Origin: Gamarada debralockiae
Lineage: Eukaryota > Ascomycota > Leotiomycetes > Helotiales > Hyphodiscaceae
Reading direction: 5' to 3'
Assembly (NCBI GenBank): GCA_002803225.1
Contig: NXFV01000230.1
Span: 1 to 13,483, forward strand
DNA length: 13,483 nucleotides
Shown: one piece after another, positions 1 through 9,723 of the stretch
Layout: the number at the start of each line of letters is the position of its first letter
Numbering within the stretch: position 1 is the first letter of the stretch
Notes under the pieces: generated by a model
Databases searched by the model: none
The model's input: the letters and a program-made list of their open reading frames with translations, nothing else
Told to the model about the DNA's origin: nothing
Position numbers and translations under genes: made by a program

Positions 1-311
1 TTAAAGATTGATTTGTTATTAATTTTACTGTATGATTCAATGAGTGGGTTTCGCTTATTATGTACCAGCCACTGTTGAGTGTCCAGTATTGCTTATGTAA
101 TCACCGCGTTGTTTGTGTCGTGGTATAACGAGACTGGGAGAGCTCCATCACTATCTTCATTATTTAACAACTGACTCGTAAAATCAATGAACAAGTTCCA
201 GTCCATCAAGCTCATCAATCTATCATCTCTCCTGTGTACTGTTACTATTCGCTCTGGCCTCTGACACGTAGTGGCAGTTTCGAACAATTTGTTCTTACGA
301 TCTTCTTCTAT
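1..311. other. non-coding flank downstream of the dioxygenase gene
   Basis: No gene is supported here. Short open frames exist on both strands but show no family resemblance and no conserved motif. The left half is A/T-rich, and the right part presumably holds the 3' untranslated region of the minus-strand dioxygenase gene that ends at 312. The window starts inside this spacer, so any further gene to the left cannot be seen. Confidence 0.5.
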
Positions 312-1548
312 CTAGTCATCCGCAAGACCCAATGCTTGTCTTCTGGTCGGAGCCTCGGGGCCGAAGTATGGCTTCTCAGCCAGAGAAGTAACTCTGGTCC
401 CGTGACGTGGCTCTGACCCTTCATAATCCCAACTTGCATTGTGGATGGTAATGCGGTTGTCCCACAAAGCACTGGTCTTTGGAGTCCACTTGAATCGAAC
501 TTGGATATCCACGTTGCTCTCATAAATATCGTATAGGTAGTTCAAGATCAAGTCGCTCTCAGCTTTGTCCAACCCAACAATGGACTTTGTCATGGCTCGA
601 TTGACGTAGAGTGATTTCCAGCCAGTAGCAGGATGAACGCGGACGATTGGATGAATGCGCTCTATGTGTTGCGGTCCAGCGTTTGGATCATTGCGATCCA
701 GATACTTGTGAGCACTGACATAAATGGCCTTTCTTCCATCGATGATTTTGCGGAACTCTGGACTCAATTTTGAGTATGCAGCGTATCCGCTGGCCCAAAG
801 AGTGTCGCCCCCAATAGATGGAACGGTGTCGTTATGCAAGTGGGTGATACCTGCAGGATGCTTCTCATGCACGAGATCCCTGTTCGAGTTAGCATTGCAC
901 TTCCAGGAGTTAAGGGGAGTCATACGAATGCCATCTGGATGCGCCGCCTGGCTGACGGAAAGAAGCCTTTCGCTCGGTAGCCTGAAGAGCTGGCCAGATG
1001 ATAGTCACGCCTGGTACTCCTGGGACATGTGGGACTTGTGGCTTGGAAGCATCAGCGACATGCCTCCTTTCTGCTCGTCTGCGACCACTTACATGAATTT
1101 CAATCTCCCCAAAATGCTCGCCTAACTTCTTCTGCTCCTGTGGAGTGATGTCCTGATCTCTGAAAAACACGACAGACCTCTCAGCAATCAAGAGTGCGAG
1201 TTCATCCTTTTGCTGGTCTGTCAAATCCTTCAATTGCAGCCCCACGATCTCGGTTCCAATGTGCGACGTCAAGTGAATGACCTCTTTAGCTGCTCCAAGT
1301 AAAGCGCTCTTCGATTTATCTGCTCGAGCTCCGGCGTCTACATGCTCGCGCTCGACATTTCGGATATTGAAAGCATCGTCGAGATACAAAGGCTTTGCTG
1401 GACGTTCTGGGTATCCGTTGCTGAGATCGATGCCAGCTTTTTCGAGGCGCGCTCGAGCTGCGGCAGGGAGTGGGAGTGTATCTTTCTTTTGGATCACAAA
1501 ATCTTTGATACTGGAATCAATGGGTAGTTCGATTGCTGAAGGTGCCAT
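312..1548 (-). CDS. TauD/Jlp1-like Fe(II)/2-oxoglutarate-dependent sulfonate dioxygenase, 3 exons
   Basis: Exons on the minus strand are 1548-1093, 1041-926 and 879-312, giving 379 aa. Intron 1 (1092-1042, GTAAGT..AAG) is 51 bp. Intron 2 (925-880, GTATGA..CAG) is 46 bp with a perfect TGCTAAC branch site. Splicing restores an uninterrupted TauD-family fold. Seen: the iron-binding H-x-D of RWHSD (H190, D192, split by intron 2), the family block around THLHNDTVPSIGGDTLWASG, the distal iron His337 in WDNRITIHNASWDY, and Arg353 in HGTRVTSLAEKPYF, the expected 2-oxoglutarate carboxylate contact. Known of the family: TauD and yeast Jlp1 hydroxylate taurine or other sulfonates next to sulfur, releasing sulfite, with succinate and CO2 as co-products. 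Length and start (MAPSAIELP) suit fungal members. No signal peptide is seen, so it is probably cytosolic. It is divergent from a Soa1/Dal5-type permease. The exact substrate (taurine, isethionate, alkyl sulfate or an unrelated acid) is inferred and could differ. Confidence 0.92.
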
Positions 1549-2365
1549 TTCTTTGGACTTTGATTTGTAGTTTCACAATGGGTTTGCTGGGCGGCAAGGA
1601 ATTGAATAGGGAAGGATCAGTCTGGAGGATGATTGCTTTTCGTTGGGGATATTGGATCTTTTTCAAGCAATTCGAAGCCAAAGTAAATGCGTTCTAATCA
1701 TTTGTTGATTTATAATAAATCGCGTTGTCGCCGTCAATTGCGCGTTATTGTTGGAGGGGTAGCTCGGTGATCTTGCAATTTCAAGTGCGAGGATGGAACA
1801 AGATGTGGGGTTGATGGCGTGCTTCACCAAAACATGGACCGATGCGCAACGCGACCCCAACTCACGAATTATTGATTGGTGGTATGATGAAGTACTTTGT
1901 ATATTTTTGCACATGTGCCGCTTGGTTCCCCGCATATCTTATCATCTTATCTTTGACATGCTCGAACTTACATCTCTCATTCGACGTTGCTTCATATCAC
2001 ATCATGGATTGCAGAAGCACAACATCGCGGCCAACTAGTTTCTTTAATTTTAACGCTTCACTTTATTCTCTCGATATAGCAGACGACAGACGGTCCCCTC
2101 AGTGGATCCGGCTGGGTCGTTCCTTCTGCTCCCCCAAGCGGGGATATTGCGTTGTTTGGAAAAGTACGTTCCTAGAATGTAGCCAGCACGCAATTGAAAG
2201 TCGGAGCTGCTCATTTCGACAGCAGTAGCTCATGGCGTTACTTGCTAAGATTTTTCCGGGTCTTCAAAATGTACAAGACAAGCCCTTTTCACGAGCAGTG
2301 GGTGTCATTACTCACAAGACTCGCTTCCGGAAAACGAGAGTATCGTACCGTTGCTTCCTTCCGCA
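1549..2365. promoter_or_regulatory. shared divergent promoter region of the dioxygenase and permease genes
   Basis: This 817-bp region separates two start codons pointing away from each other and must hold both promoters and 5' leaders. The open frames inside it resemble nothing and are taken as chance. A near match (9 of 10) to the Cys3/MetR bZIP sulfur-regulator consensus ATGRYRYCAT, recalled from Neurospora work, lies at 1996-2005 (ATCACATCAT). Two 8-of-10 matches are at 1814-1823 and 2232-2241. With about 0.3 such 9/10 sites expected by chance in this length, the evidence for sulfur control is weak. No clear TATA box was assigned. Confidence 0.45.
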
Positions 2366-4019
2366 ATGGCGGACGATAAACTGAAAAGCAACTTGCCAGT
2401 GGTTGAAGCTATTAGGTCTGATTCCGAATCAAGCAGTCGAGATGTTGCCTCCGAATACAAGAAAGCGCCGTGGTGGTCATACATCTGGGTACGTCTGATG
2501 GGCACGCTTTCATGGGCATAGAATACTAATACTGGAGCAGGACTACGATCCGACCCGGACTCACAAGGAGCGAAAGTTTGTCCAGAAATTGGACTTTTCC
2601 CTCCTGACCATCCTTTCACTTGGATACTTCATCAAGAATCTCGACCAGACCAACATCTCCAATGCTTATGTCTCAGGCATGAAAGAGCAACTGAAAATGA
2701 ACGCGAATCAACTCAATCTCATTGATGTGGCATGGACCTCTGGCTACATCGTCGGCCAACTTCCATCTCAACTAATTCTCACCAAAGTCCGACCATCAAT
2801 TTGGATTCCATCCTGCGAGCTTGTCTGGACAATCCTTACGTTTTGCCTTGCGGCAACCACCACGTCTAATCAAGTCATCGCTATCCGTTTCTTCGTCGGC
2901 CTCGTGGAGTCAATCTTCTACCCCGCAGCTCACTTTCTCATCGGGTCATGGTACAAGCCATCTGAACTTGGGAAGCGAGCTTGCATCTTCCACGCCTCGT
3001 CGGCAGCGGCTGCGATGTTCTCCGGTTATCTGCAGGCAGCAGTTTACAAAGGCTTGAATGGCACTCTAGGGAAAGCAGGCTGGCAATGGCTGTTTGTCAT
3101 GGATGGTGTGATCAGCACACCGATCTGCATCGCGGGCTTCTTCTTGATCCCAGACTTGCCAGAAAACACTCAAGCATTTTACCTTACCAAAGAGGATAGG
3201 GATCTGGCCCGAAAGAGAATGGACGATGTTGGACGCGCACCGCGGAAGAAATTGGGATGGTCGATATTGAGGCGAGTGTTCACAAGGTGGCATGTATATG
3301 CGTTGGCGGTTCTCTACATCATATTCATCAATACTGGTCCGTCTTCGAGTATTTCGCCCCTAGCACTTTGGTTGAAAGCAACTGAATGGCCTGTCACCCA
3401 GATCGCAAGTCACCATCAATTTTCCACTGGTATCTAGCTGCTGATTTCAAACTAGAACATCATCCCGACGGGCCAAAGCGCGGTGCAGCTGGTAACAACA
3501 GTAACATTTGCAATGCTCAGTGACTTCCTCCGAAATCGACCATTCGTGATGTCCATCTCTACAGTACGTCGTCCCTACCCCCCTTTTCCTGTCCCTAGCT
3601 TTCAACTAACGCGTTTCCAGTTCTTCGGCTTCCTGTCATCCCTCTTCCTAGCAATATGGACAATTCCCTCCGGTCTAAAATGGTTCTCGTACTTTATCTC
3701 CAAAGCCGCTGTACCCTACGGTCCTTTGTCCATGTCCTGGGCAAACGAAATTTGTGGCGGCGACGCAGAAGAACGAGCCCTTGTCCTCGGCATCATGAAT
3801 GCTTCTGGCTATGCGTTTAATGCTTGGCTACCAATCTTGACGTATCCAGCGAAACAGGCGCCTAGATTCAAGAAGGGTTTTACGTTCAGTACTGTTGCGT
3901 TTGTGGCGCAGTTTGGGATCACTGGATTGGTGGCTTGGTTGTGGAGGTGGGAGAAGAAGCGTAAACTCGTGAGGGAAAGAGAAGTAACGAGGGAGTTTGA
4001 CGATGGAGTTGTTGTGTGA
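2366..4019 (+). CDS. MFS anion:cation symporter of the Dal5/Soa1 (allantoate/sulfonate permease) family, 4 exons
   Basis: Exons are 2366-2488, 2541-3404, 3456-3563 and 3621-4019, giving 497 aa, the usual family length. Intron 1 (GTACGT..CAG, branch ATACTAAT) and intron 3 (GTACGT..CAG, branch CTAAC, 57 bp) are canonical. Intron 2 (3405-3455) must use a GC donor (GCAAGT..TAG) to keep the frame. Seen: a hydrophilic N-terminus, the anion:cation symporter signature YFIKNLDQTNISNAY from residue 70, RFFVGLVESIFYPAAHFLIG from residue 157 followed by SWYKPSELGKRA, then further hydrophobic segments making about 12 membrane spans, and a charged C-terminal tail. Known: this plasma-membrane family imports allantoate, nicotinate, pantothenate and similar anions, and yeast Soa1 imports sulfonates and inorganic sulfur anions. 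The divergent TauD-like neighbour favours a sulfonate substrate, which is inference. The start follows CCGCA-ATG and is the only one giving exon 1 a frame into the conserved part. Confidence 0.92.
3405..3455 (+). other. GC-AG intron in the permease gene
   Basis: The donor reads ATC|GCAAGT and the acceptor CTAG|AAC, with a CTGAT-like branch site (GCTGCTGATTT) between. Joining 3404 to 3456 gives T-Q-I-N-I-I-P-T-G, the expected loop of the Dal5 family. No GT donor in the neighbourhood gives that frame: GTCACC at 3409 shifts it, and GTATCT at 3430 would leave only 26 bp. GC donors are a known minor class and the rest of this donor (AAGT) fits. Confidence 0.75.
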
Positions 4020-4878
4020 GGTTGCTGAGACTCGGCAGCTGGTGATAGTCGTCAATTGTTGGTCTAGTCCGGCGAGTATGAACGACGAATCGGCCATTTC
4101 CGATTTCTCATAGGCTGAGAGCATGACCAACGAGCAGTCGTAAAGCGGAAGCATGCTCGCGAGAAGGGGAGACATGGATGCGTCCTGTCTACCGGTAGTC
4201 TCTTGGCTCGCATTCAGTAGACTAAACATTGCTTACCAAAATATCCCTGTGGAGGCTGAAGTAGAGTCTGCATAAGAGACAGCTACATTTATCTCGTGCG
4301 ACATCAGCAGTAGAGAATTCCCTGTCGATTGAGGTCCCCGCTGACACGCCTCAGCCGTTCATTCTCCTGGAACCTTTCTCTGTTGTTGGGAGTGTTGGGT
4401 GCTGTGGCTTGCTTATTTGGAGCTGAAATAAATAAACTCTGTAGGCGAGGTCGCCGAGGAGCTTGTGGCTGGTAAGGGGACGGGTTGGTCACGTGGTTGA
4501 GGTCGCCGGAAAATTGGAACGCTGCCAAATTCTTTGGCCAATGTTTCGTCAACATGCCCTCCACATTCATCATGAAAACTAGCAGCTGCCAACAATGATG
4601 GAACCATACATATATCGTTCAAGAGTCACGTTACCAGGTCCGAATGCTCAAGATTCACTCACGCCGTCAAGCCTCGCTGTCGGCGACTAGCCGCAACTCC
4701 CGCTTCGAAATCACGTCTTGTCAGGTCCCCGCATGCAACAATCACGCAAACCCCTAGCACGCTAAAATGAGCTTATTTTCATTTGTGGCATCTCCTCCAA
4801 TCAAGATTTCCCATAACCATCGTCTGCGTGGAACTTAGCCGTGGCGGTGCAAGCGCAACACCCAATTGAAGCTTATAT

Positions 4879-4889
4879 CGGTATAACCG
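4879..4889. promoter_or_regulatory. CGG-N5-CCG palindrome, possible Zn(II)2Cys6 regulator site
   Basis: The bases CGGTATAACCG form inverted CGG/CCG triplets spaced by five bases, within the wider inverted repeat TCGGT-ATA-ACCGA (4878-4890). Paired CGG triplets at fixed spacing are the classic target of fungal binuclear zinc cluster factors. It lies about 610 bp upstream of the start at 5498 and about 860 bp past the permease stop. The binding factor and target gene are unknown, and chance occurrence is quite possible. Confidence 0.3.
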
Positions 4890-5384
4890 AGAGCTAAGTT
4901 GACCGCCATGTTGGGAGATTCGATATGCTTTTGGCCCACAAGGCTGAGGCGCAGTTCAATTTTACAGCCATGTCGTTGGAAGAAGCTTCAGAGAACATGC
5001 GAAGAACGTCTAAGTTTGTGGAGAGCTGAAAATAGAGGTACACTGCGAGGCCACTTAATCACTCAATCTCACGTCGGCGACCACATATCGCGAGGTCCTT
5101 TATCCAGCGACGAACATTGTACCTGCGTTTGCTGTAGCAGCTACTACTCAACTTACCAGGCAACAGCGGAATTACCTCAATTCGCTCCCACTTGGGATGT
5201 CATCACTACGTTGAAGAGACTAGTCTCGGTCAATTCTATTCATAGTTTCACAGCGCAATGGTGCTCAAGCTCTTTCAAAGAAGGTCGGGATATACCTTAA
5301 ATCACTTCATTTATTTATTCTTATATGTATAGATCAAGTACATATCCTTTTCGAAGTTTTCATACTTTGTCAATAGACCCCAAG

Positions 5385-5474
5385 CCAATCACATTTCAAC
5401 TAGACGGCAATCCCCCTTTTATACCAATTCCCTAATATTCCCAGCACCACCATCTTTCCGCATGTATATATACA
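5385..5474 (+). promoter_or_regulatory. CCAAT and TATA-like elements upstream of the desulfurase-like gene
   Basis: A CCAAT pentamer sits at 5385-5389 and a perfect 12-bp palindrome TGTATATATACA, containing a TATA-like core, at 5463-5474. The TATA-like core lies only about 25 bp before the ATG at 5498, so the leader would be very short. That is a caution both for the promoter call and for the chosen start. Confidence 0.35.
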
Positions 5475-5497
5475 GCCCTTCTGATTCAGCGCCAGCA

Positions 5498-7481
5498 ATG
5501 GAATACTATGCAGCAGTTGAGGATTTTGAGGCAACGGAATACCCAATGCTCAAAGGTAAGTGACATCCCGTCATACATCTCCAGGTATAGCTTTTCAGTC
5601 TGGCACCTCGCAGGGAAAACATATTTGGACCATAGTGGAACCACAATATACGCCAAATCTCTCATCGACAATTTTGCTGACGGCCTCGTCTCCAATCTAT
5701 ACGGCAACCCCCACTCAGCATGCTCGCCCGCGAAACTCTCTGGTCAGGTCGTGGACGAGACGCGGGAAAAGACATTGCGGTTCTTTGGTGCGGACCCAGA
5801 ACACTTTGACTTAGTGTTTGTAGCCAACGCCACAGCTGCAATCAAACTTGTTATGGAGTCTTTCAAAGATCTTGGAAACGCCACCAAAGAGTCCAGCGAA
5901 GGAGGCTTCTGGTACGGGTACCACGCAGACTCACACACGAGTGTTGTTGGCGTTCGAGAATCAACTGACGGCGACTACCGATGTTTTCGCTCGGACGAGG
6001 AAGTGGAAGAGTGGATTGCGGGGCCATCATCAAGTCGAACTCAAAGACCAAAATTGGGACTGTTTGCGTATCCTGGGCAATCCAACATGACGGGTCGTCG
6101 CCTTCCACTTTCTTGGTCGGGAAAGTTAAGGAGATCAAAGCAACCCTATCATCAAGATACCTACACCTTACTTGATGCTGCCGCACTCGCGACTACATTC
6201 CCGTTGAACGGCTTGTTCCGCGATCCGGATTCTGCCCCCGACTTTACAGCGCTCTCATTTTACAAGATTTTCGGGTTTCCGGATCTGGGTGGTCTTATTG
6301 TACGCAAAACATCAGGCAAAATTTTACACTTTGGCAGAAAATATTTTGGGGGAGGAACAGTTTCAATGGTCACAGTTCTGGGCAACAAGCCCTGGTTCAA
6401 GTCTCGCGAAGTCCTACACGAAAGTCTCGAAGACGGCACGCTTCCATTCCACAACATTATCGCGTTAAGCACAGCAATCGACACTCACAAACGACTCTAC
6501 GGCTCAGATCCAATGGAAACAATATGTCGACATACAAGCTTCCTCGGAAGACGACTTTACGATTCTCTGACCACACTTCGTCACTCCAACGGCGTCCCAG
6601 TGTGCCAAGTTTACAAAGGAGCGGAAAGTATCTATGGCGATAGCACTACGCAAGGCGCAACGATGGCATTCAACGTCGTTGGTCCAGATGGGAAATACAT
6701 CCCTTACACGAGCGTCGTGGAGAAGCTGGCGGACGATAGAGAGATCTATGTGCGCTCCGGACAGTTGTGCAATCCTGGAGGAATTGCAAGACACCTCGAA
6801 TTCGAGACATGGCACATGACACGTTTGTGGTCGTACGGACATCGATGTGGAGGGGCGCATACCACAGGAACAGAAATTGTGAATGGGAAGCCCACGGGTG
6901 TGGTGCGAGTTTCGCTGGGGGCCATGACAACCATTGGCAACGTCGATACATTAATCAACTTTCTCAGAGACGAATTCATGGTCTATAACTATCCATCTCC
7001 ACTCCAGATTTCCCCAGAGCAGACATACGACCAAGCTATCAGGGCAAAAGTGGACAAGGGGAACCAGATCAGAATCGAGAGACAGTTTGTTGACCAAGGA
7101 TTCTCGGAGGAGAATTTGAGGCTGGCTGGACTTCCACCATTTGCGCCAAGCATATCCTGGGGATCACGAACGGATACTCGACCTGGCACTCCATCATCCT
7201 ATCGCGCAGGCAGTTCGGTTTCAAGCAACAGACAATACAGCGAATCACTCCACTCTCTTGCACCTCCACCTCGGAGAGCTCCGCCGCCGATTCCAGGGAA
7301 GCCTGTGAACACGGATTTCAGTTCGATGGACCAGGAGGAAGATATGTTGAGAGCGACACCGAGAAGTGTGAGAGGCCATGGTGAAGATGGGAGTGTGCAG
7401 GAAGATGATGGGCTAAGAGGGCTGAGGAAATTGTGGAAGCATAAGGGGAGGAAAAGTGGGTCCATGAGCACGTTGTCATGA
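5498..7481 (+). CDS. class V aminotransferase-fold protein, molybdenum cofactor sulfurase-like N-terminal domain without MOSC
   Basis: Exon 1 is 5498-5555 and exon 2 is 5614-7481, with a 58-bp intron (GTAAGT..CAG), giving 641 aa. The spliced start MEYYAAVEDFEATEYPMLKG leads directly into KTYLDHSGTT, the usual beginning of MoCo-sulfurase/NifS-like domains. Skipping the intron would replace this with unrelated sequence. Seen: GNPHSA, VFVANATAAIKLV, YHADSHTSVVGVRE, the PLP-lysine block ALSFYKIFGFPDLGGLIV (K237), KYFGGGTV, and RSGQLCNPGG, in which Cys405 aligns with the persulfide-forming cysteine of RTGxxC. Known: full-length sulfurases (HxB, ABA3) desulfurate cysteine with this domain and pass sulfur to Mo cofactor through a C-terminal MOSC domain. 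Here no MOSC domain follows. From about residue 540 the protein is Ser/Pro-rich, with PPPRRAPPPIPGKP near 570-584, an acidic stretch and a basic end. It could be a desulfurase with another acceptor or a diverged PLP enzyme. Confidence 0.87.
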
Positions 7482-7964
7482 GCTTGTTGGTTGAAACTCC
7501 ACTGGTCTGGAGTTCAGGAATCAGGAAACTTAGTACATTTGTGGTTTCTATATTGCGTCACCACATAGAATCCATTTGTTAGCCTTTCATTTTCTTTTTT
7601 TTTAACTCCTCTGCTTTTACTTCCTTTTTCTGCTTTTTCCCTTGCGATCAAAATAGGCTCGGCGATGGAGACAGGCATTTACGGAATCAACTCCTGTTCG
7701 CTTCGGAGTAGTCAGGGGCTTTGGCGTGTCAAAGCTCCACTTGACGTTAGGCAGATAAGGTTCGCAAGGCAGCCATTTAAAATGCCCCCAACTTGGCAGG
7801 AGATACGTATTTTCCACGTCGCAAAACACGTTGACAAAATACATCTTCTTGTCCGTCTTTGAATCAATTATCGTTAAATGTTTCGATATCTCTATCCATG
7901 TACTCACCACGACCAGCGCCACTACTCTCTGCGATTTTCAATTCAATTGAGCTGAGCAGCAGCC
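7482..7964. other. intergenic region between desulfurase-like and MFS genes
   Basis: This holds the 3' end of the upstream gene and the promoter of the MFS gene, with a T-rich tract at about 7590-7630. One minus-strand open frame of 101 codons (7617-7922) fills much of it. It has a plausible protein-like composition and ends in a strongly basic tail, but matches no family I recognise, so it is treated as unproven and discussed as a finding. No RNA gene was seen. Confidence 0.45.
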
Positions 7965-9723
7965 ATGAAACGATCATCACCAACGATCCGGCCCTCGGAT
8001 CCCGGATCCGAAGCTAATAGCGAGCCCAGCGCCACCACCCCTTTACTGCAAGGTCACACAACAGCACATGACCACGACCTCCCCCCTAATACGCCTACGA
8101 TTCACCATCACCACAAGACGCACCCGAAATTCTTCGTTGTGGTTCTTATCGTTGTCTCATCGATCTTCTTCGTCTCGATCGGGGACTACATGAACCGGGC
8201 GCCATGGATGCGCATCCAAGAGGACATAGTATGCCGTGCATACTACAGAACCACATTTCCCAATGAGTTTAAAAATCCATTGGACCCGATCCCGGAAGAT
8301 CTCTGTAAAGTACCAGATGTACAGGCTAAGCTAGCCATGCTGAGAGGCTGGGATCAGACATTTAGTTGTATTCCTAGCATTATTACGGCTGTGCCGTACG
8401 GTGTTATTGCGGACAAGTATGGCAGAAAGATTGTAATGGTTTTGTGTCTGATGGGAATATGTTTGAGTGTTTCTTGGGCGGAGCTTGTTGGATATTTCAG
8501 TCATTTCTTTGCAATTGAGTGGTTTTGGGCAGGAAATGTTTTCCTTTTTATTGGAGGTGGCTCCCAGGTCTCCAGATCGACATACTTTACAATTTTGGCG
8601 GATGTGGCCTCCGAAGAACAGAGGTGGGTTTTCAGCATTTTCCTTCGAACACAAATTCTGATGTGATCTCCATAGAGCATCCGCATTCTTTCAGGGTACA
8701 GCTGCAGCATTGATTGCGACAGTCGTTGCGGTCCCGCTCTCCTGGTACCTAATGAAGACGAGCTTATTTATTCCCATGAGCATAAGCGTGGGATTCATGG
8801 TCTTCGGAACGCTGATTGTGCTCCTACTTCCTGAGACCTTGAATCGACCGCAAGTTCCTGATCCAGCAGAAGATATGTCCAGCAGTGACATAGACTCCGG
8901 CGATGAGGGTGGTCTGCTGCACTCTTCGAAGAAAAAAAGTATTGTCTCGGTCGTGGTAAGAAAGGTCGAAGAGTCTCGATTTATTTTCGCGTCACCAATG
9001 CTTTGCGCGCTCGCCGTCACATTTCTGGTTCAGTCGATCCACGGGATGAGTATTCAATTGCTCTTCCAGTTTGCCTCTGAGAGGTTTCACTGGTCGTTGG
9101 CTGATGTAAGTTAACCCACTCCTACTCTTGAACATCGTGCTGACGTTTTCTTCCACAGTCTAGCTTCCTCATCCCACTGAGCTCCATCGCCAACTTTTTC
9201 ATCTTAGTCGTCATTTTCCCCGCTATATACCCCGTCCTCACGTCGCAATTTGGACTCAGCGCAGCAATGAAAGATCTTATCGTCGCCCGCGGAAGCATAT
9301 TCTTCAACATTTTCGGTGCCCTGTGCATTGCTCTATCTCCTGTTCCTGGCCTGCTGATTATTGGTGAGAGCAATCATTCTCCTATTTTCCGGACTTCCCT
9401 ACTTACCCATCATCTAACTGAGTATCGTCGCAGCAATAATAATTTACTCATTTGGCAACGGCTTCTCCGCTGCCGCACGCTCCCTCATGACCTCACTGGT
9501 ACGGCCTGGCCAAGTTTCTCGCTTGTTCGCGATCCTCGCAATCCTCGACACAATCGGCGGTCTCGTGTCCGGACCTATCCTGTCTGAAGCCTATAGTTGG
9601 GGTCTTCATATTGGTGGGCTTTGGAGTGGGATGGCTTTCATACTTATCGCGATACTATATGCTGTTACTTGTCTTCCGATTTTTGTGTTCAAACTCCCGG
9701 AAGTAGAGGTAGAAGATGATTGA
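7965..9723 (+). CDS. major facilitator superfamily transporter (MFS_1), 4 exons, substrate unknown
   Basis: Exons are 7965-8623, 8676-9105, 9159-9363 and 9434-9723, giving 527 aa. Introns are 52, 53 and 70 bp, all GT..AG, with CTGAT, CTGAC and CTAAC branch sites. The first joins EEQR to ASAFFQGTAAALIATV, the second LAD to SSFLIPL, and the third LLII to AIIIYSFGNGFSAAARSL. Seen: a hydrophilic N-terminus with TTPLL and a HHHH run, a first membrane span near residues 56-72, a long extracytoplasmic-type loop with two cysteines (C90, C114), MFS motif A as GVIADKYGRK at 146-155, FLFIGGGSQVSRSTYF and LADVASEEQR before the first splice, PETLNRP at 272-278 followed by a Ser/Asp-rich central loop, then six further hydrophobic stretches. 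The family is common in Pezizomycotina and often predicted as an efflux or metabolite carrier, but nothing here fixes the substrate. The neighbours suggest no pathway. Confidence 0.88.

Larger units (their letters stand above)
4020..5497. other. long intergenic region (about 1.5 kb) without a supported gene
   Basis: The left part contains the permease 3' end and the right part the promoter of the desulfurase-like gene. Several open frames of 60-133 codons occur on both strands (the longest is plus 4899-5300). None shows a recognisable domain, hydrophobic pattern or convincing splice structure, and overlapping frames are equally open, so no gene is called. A CGG-N5-CCG palindrome at 4879-4889 and a CCAAT/TATA-like arrangement near 5385-5472 are listed separately. 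A small RNA gene or an unrecognised short gene cannot be excluded. Confidence 0.5.

Noticed and set aside
4304..4622. Overlapping minus-strand frames of 69 and 89 codons
   Set aside because: Two frames are equally open over the same bases and neither resembles a known protein, so chance is the simplest reading.
4899..5300. 133-codon plus-strand open frame in the long spacer
   Set aside because: No recognisable domain, no hydrophobic pattern, no splice partners, and composition like the non-coding surroundings.
5508..5615. Alternative start of the desulfurase-like gene at the unspliced ATG 5508
   Set aside because: It translates the intron into unrelated residues, whereas the ATG at 5498 with the GTAAGT..CAG intron gives the expected MLKG-KTYLDH start of the domain.
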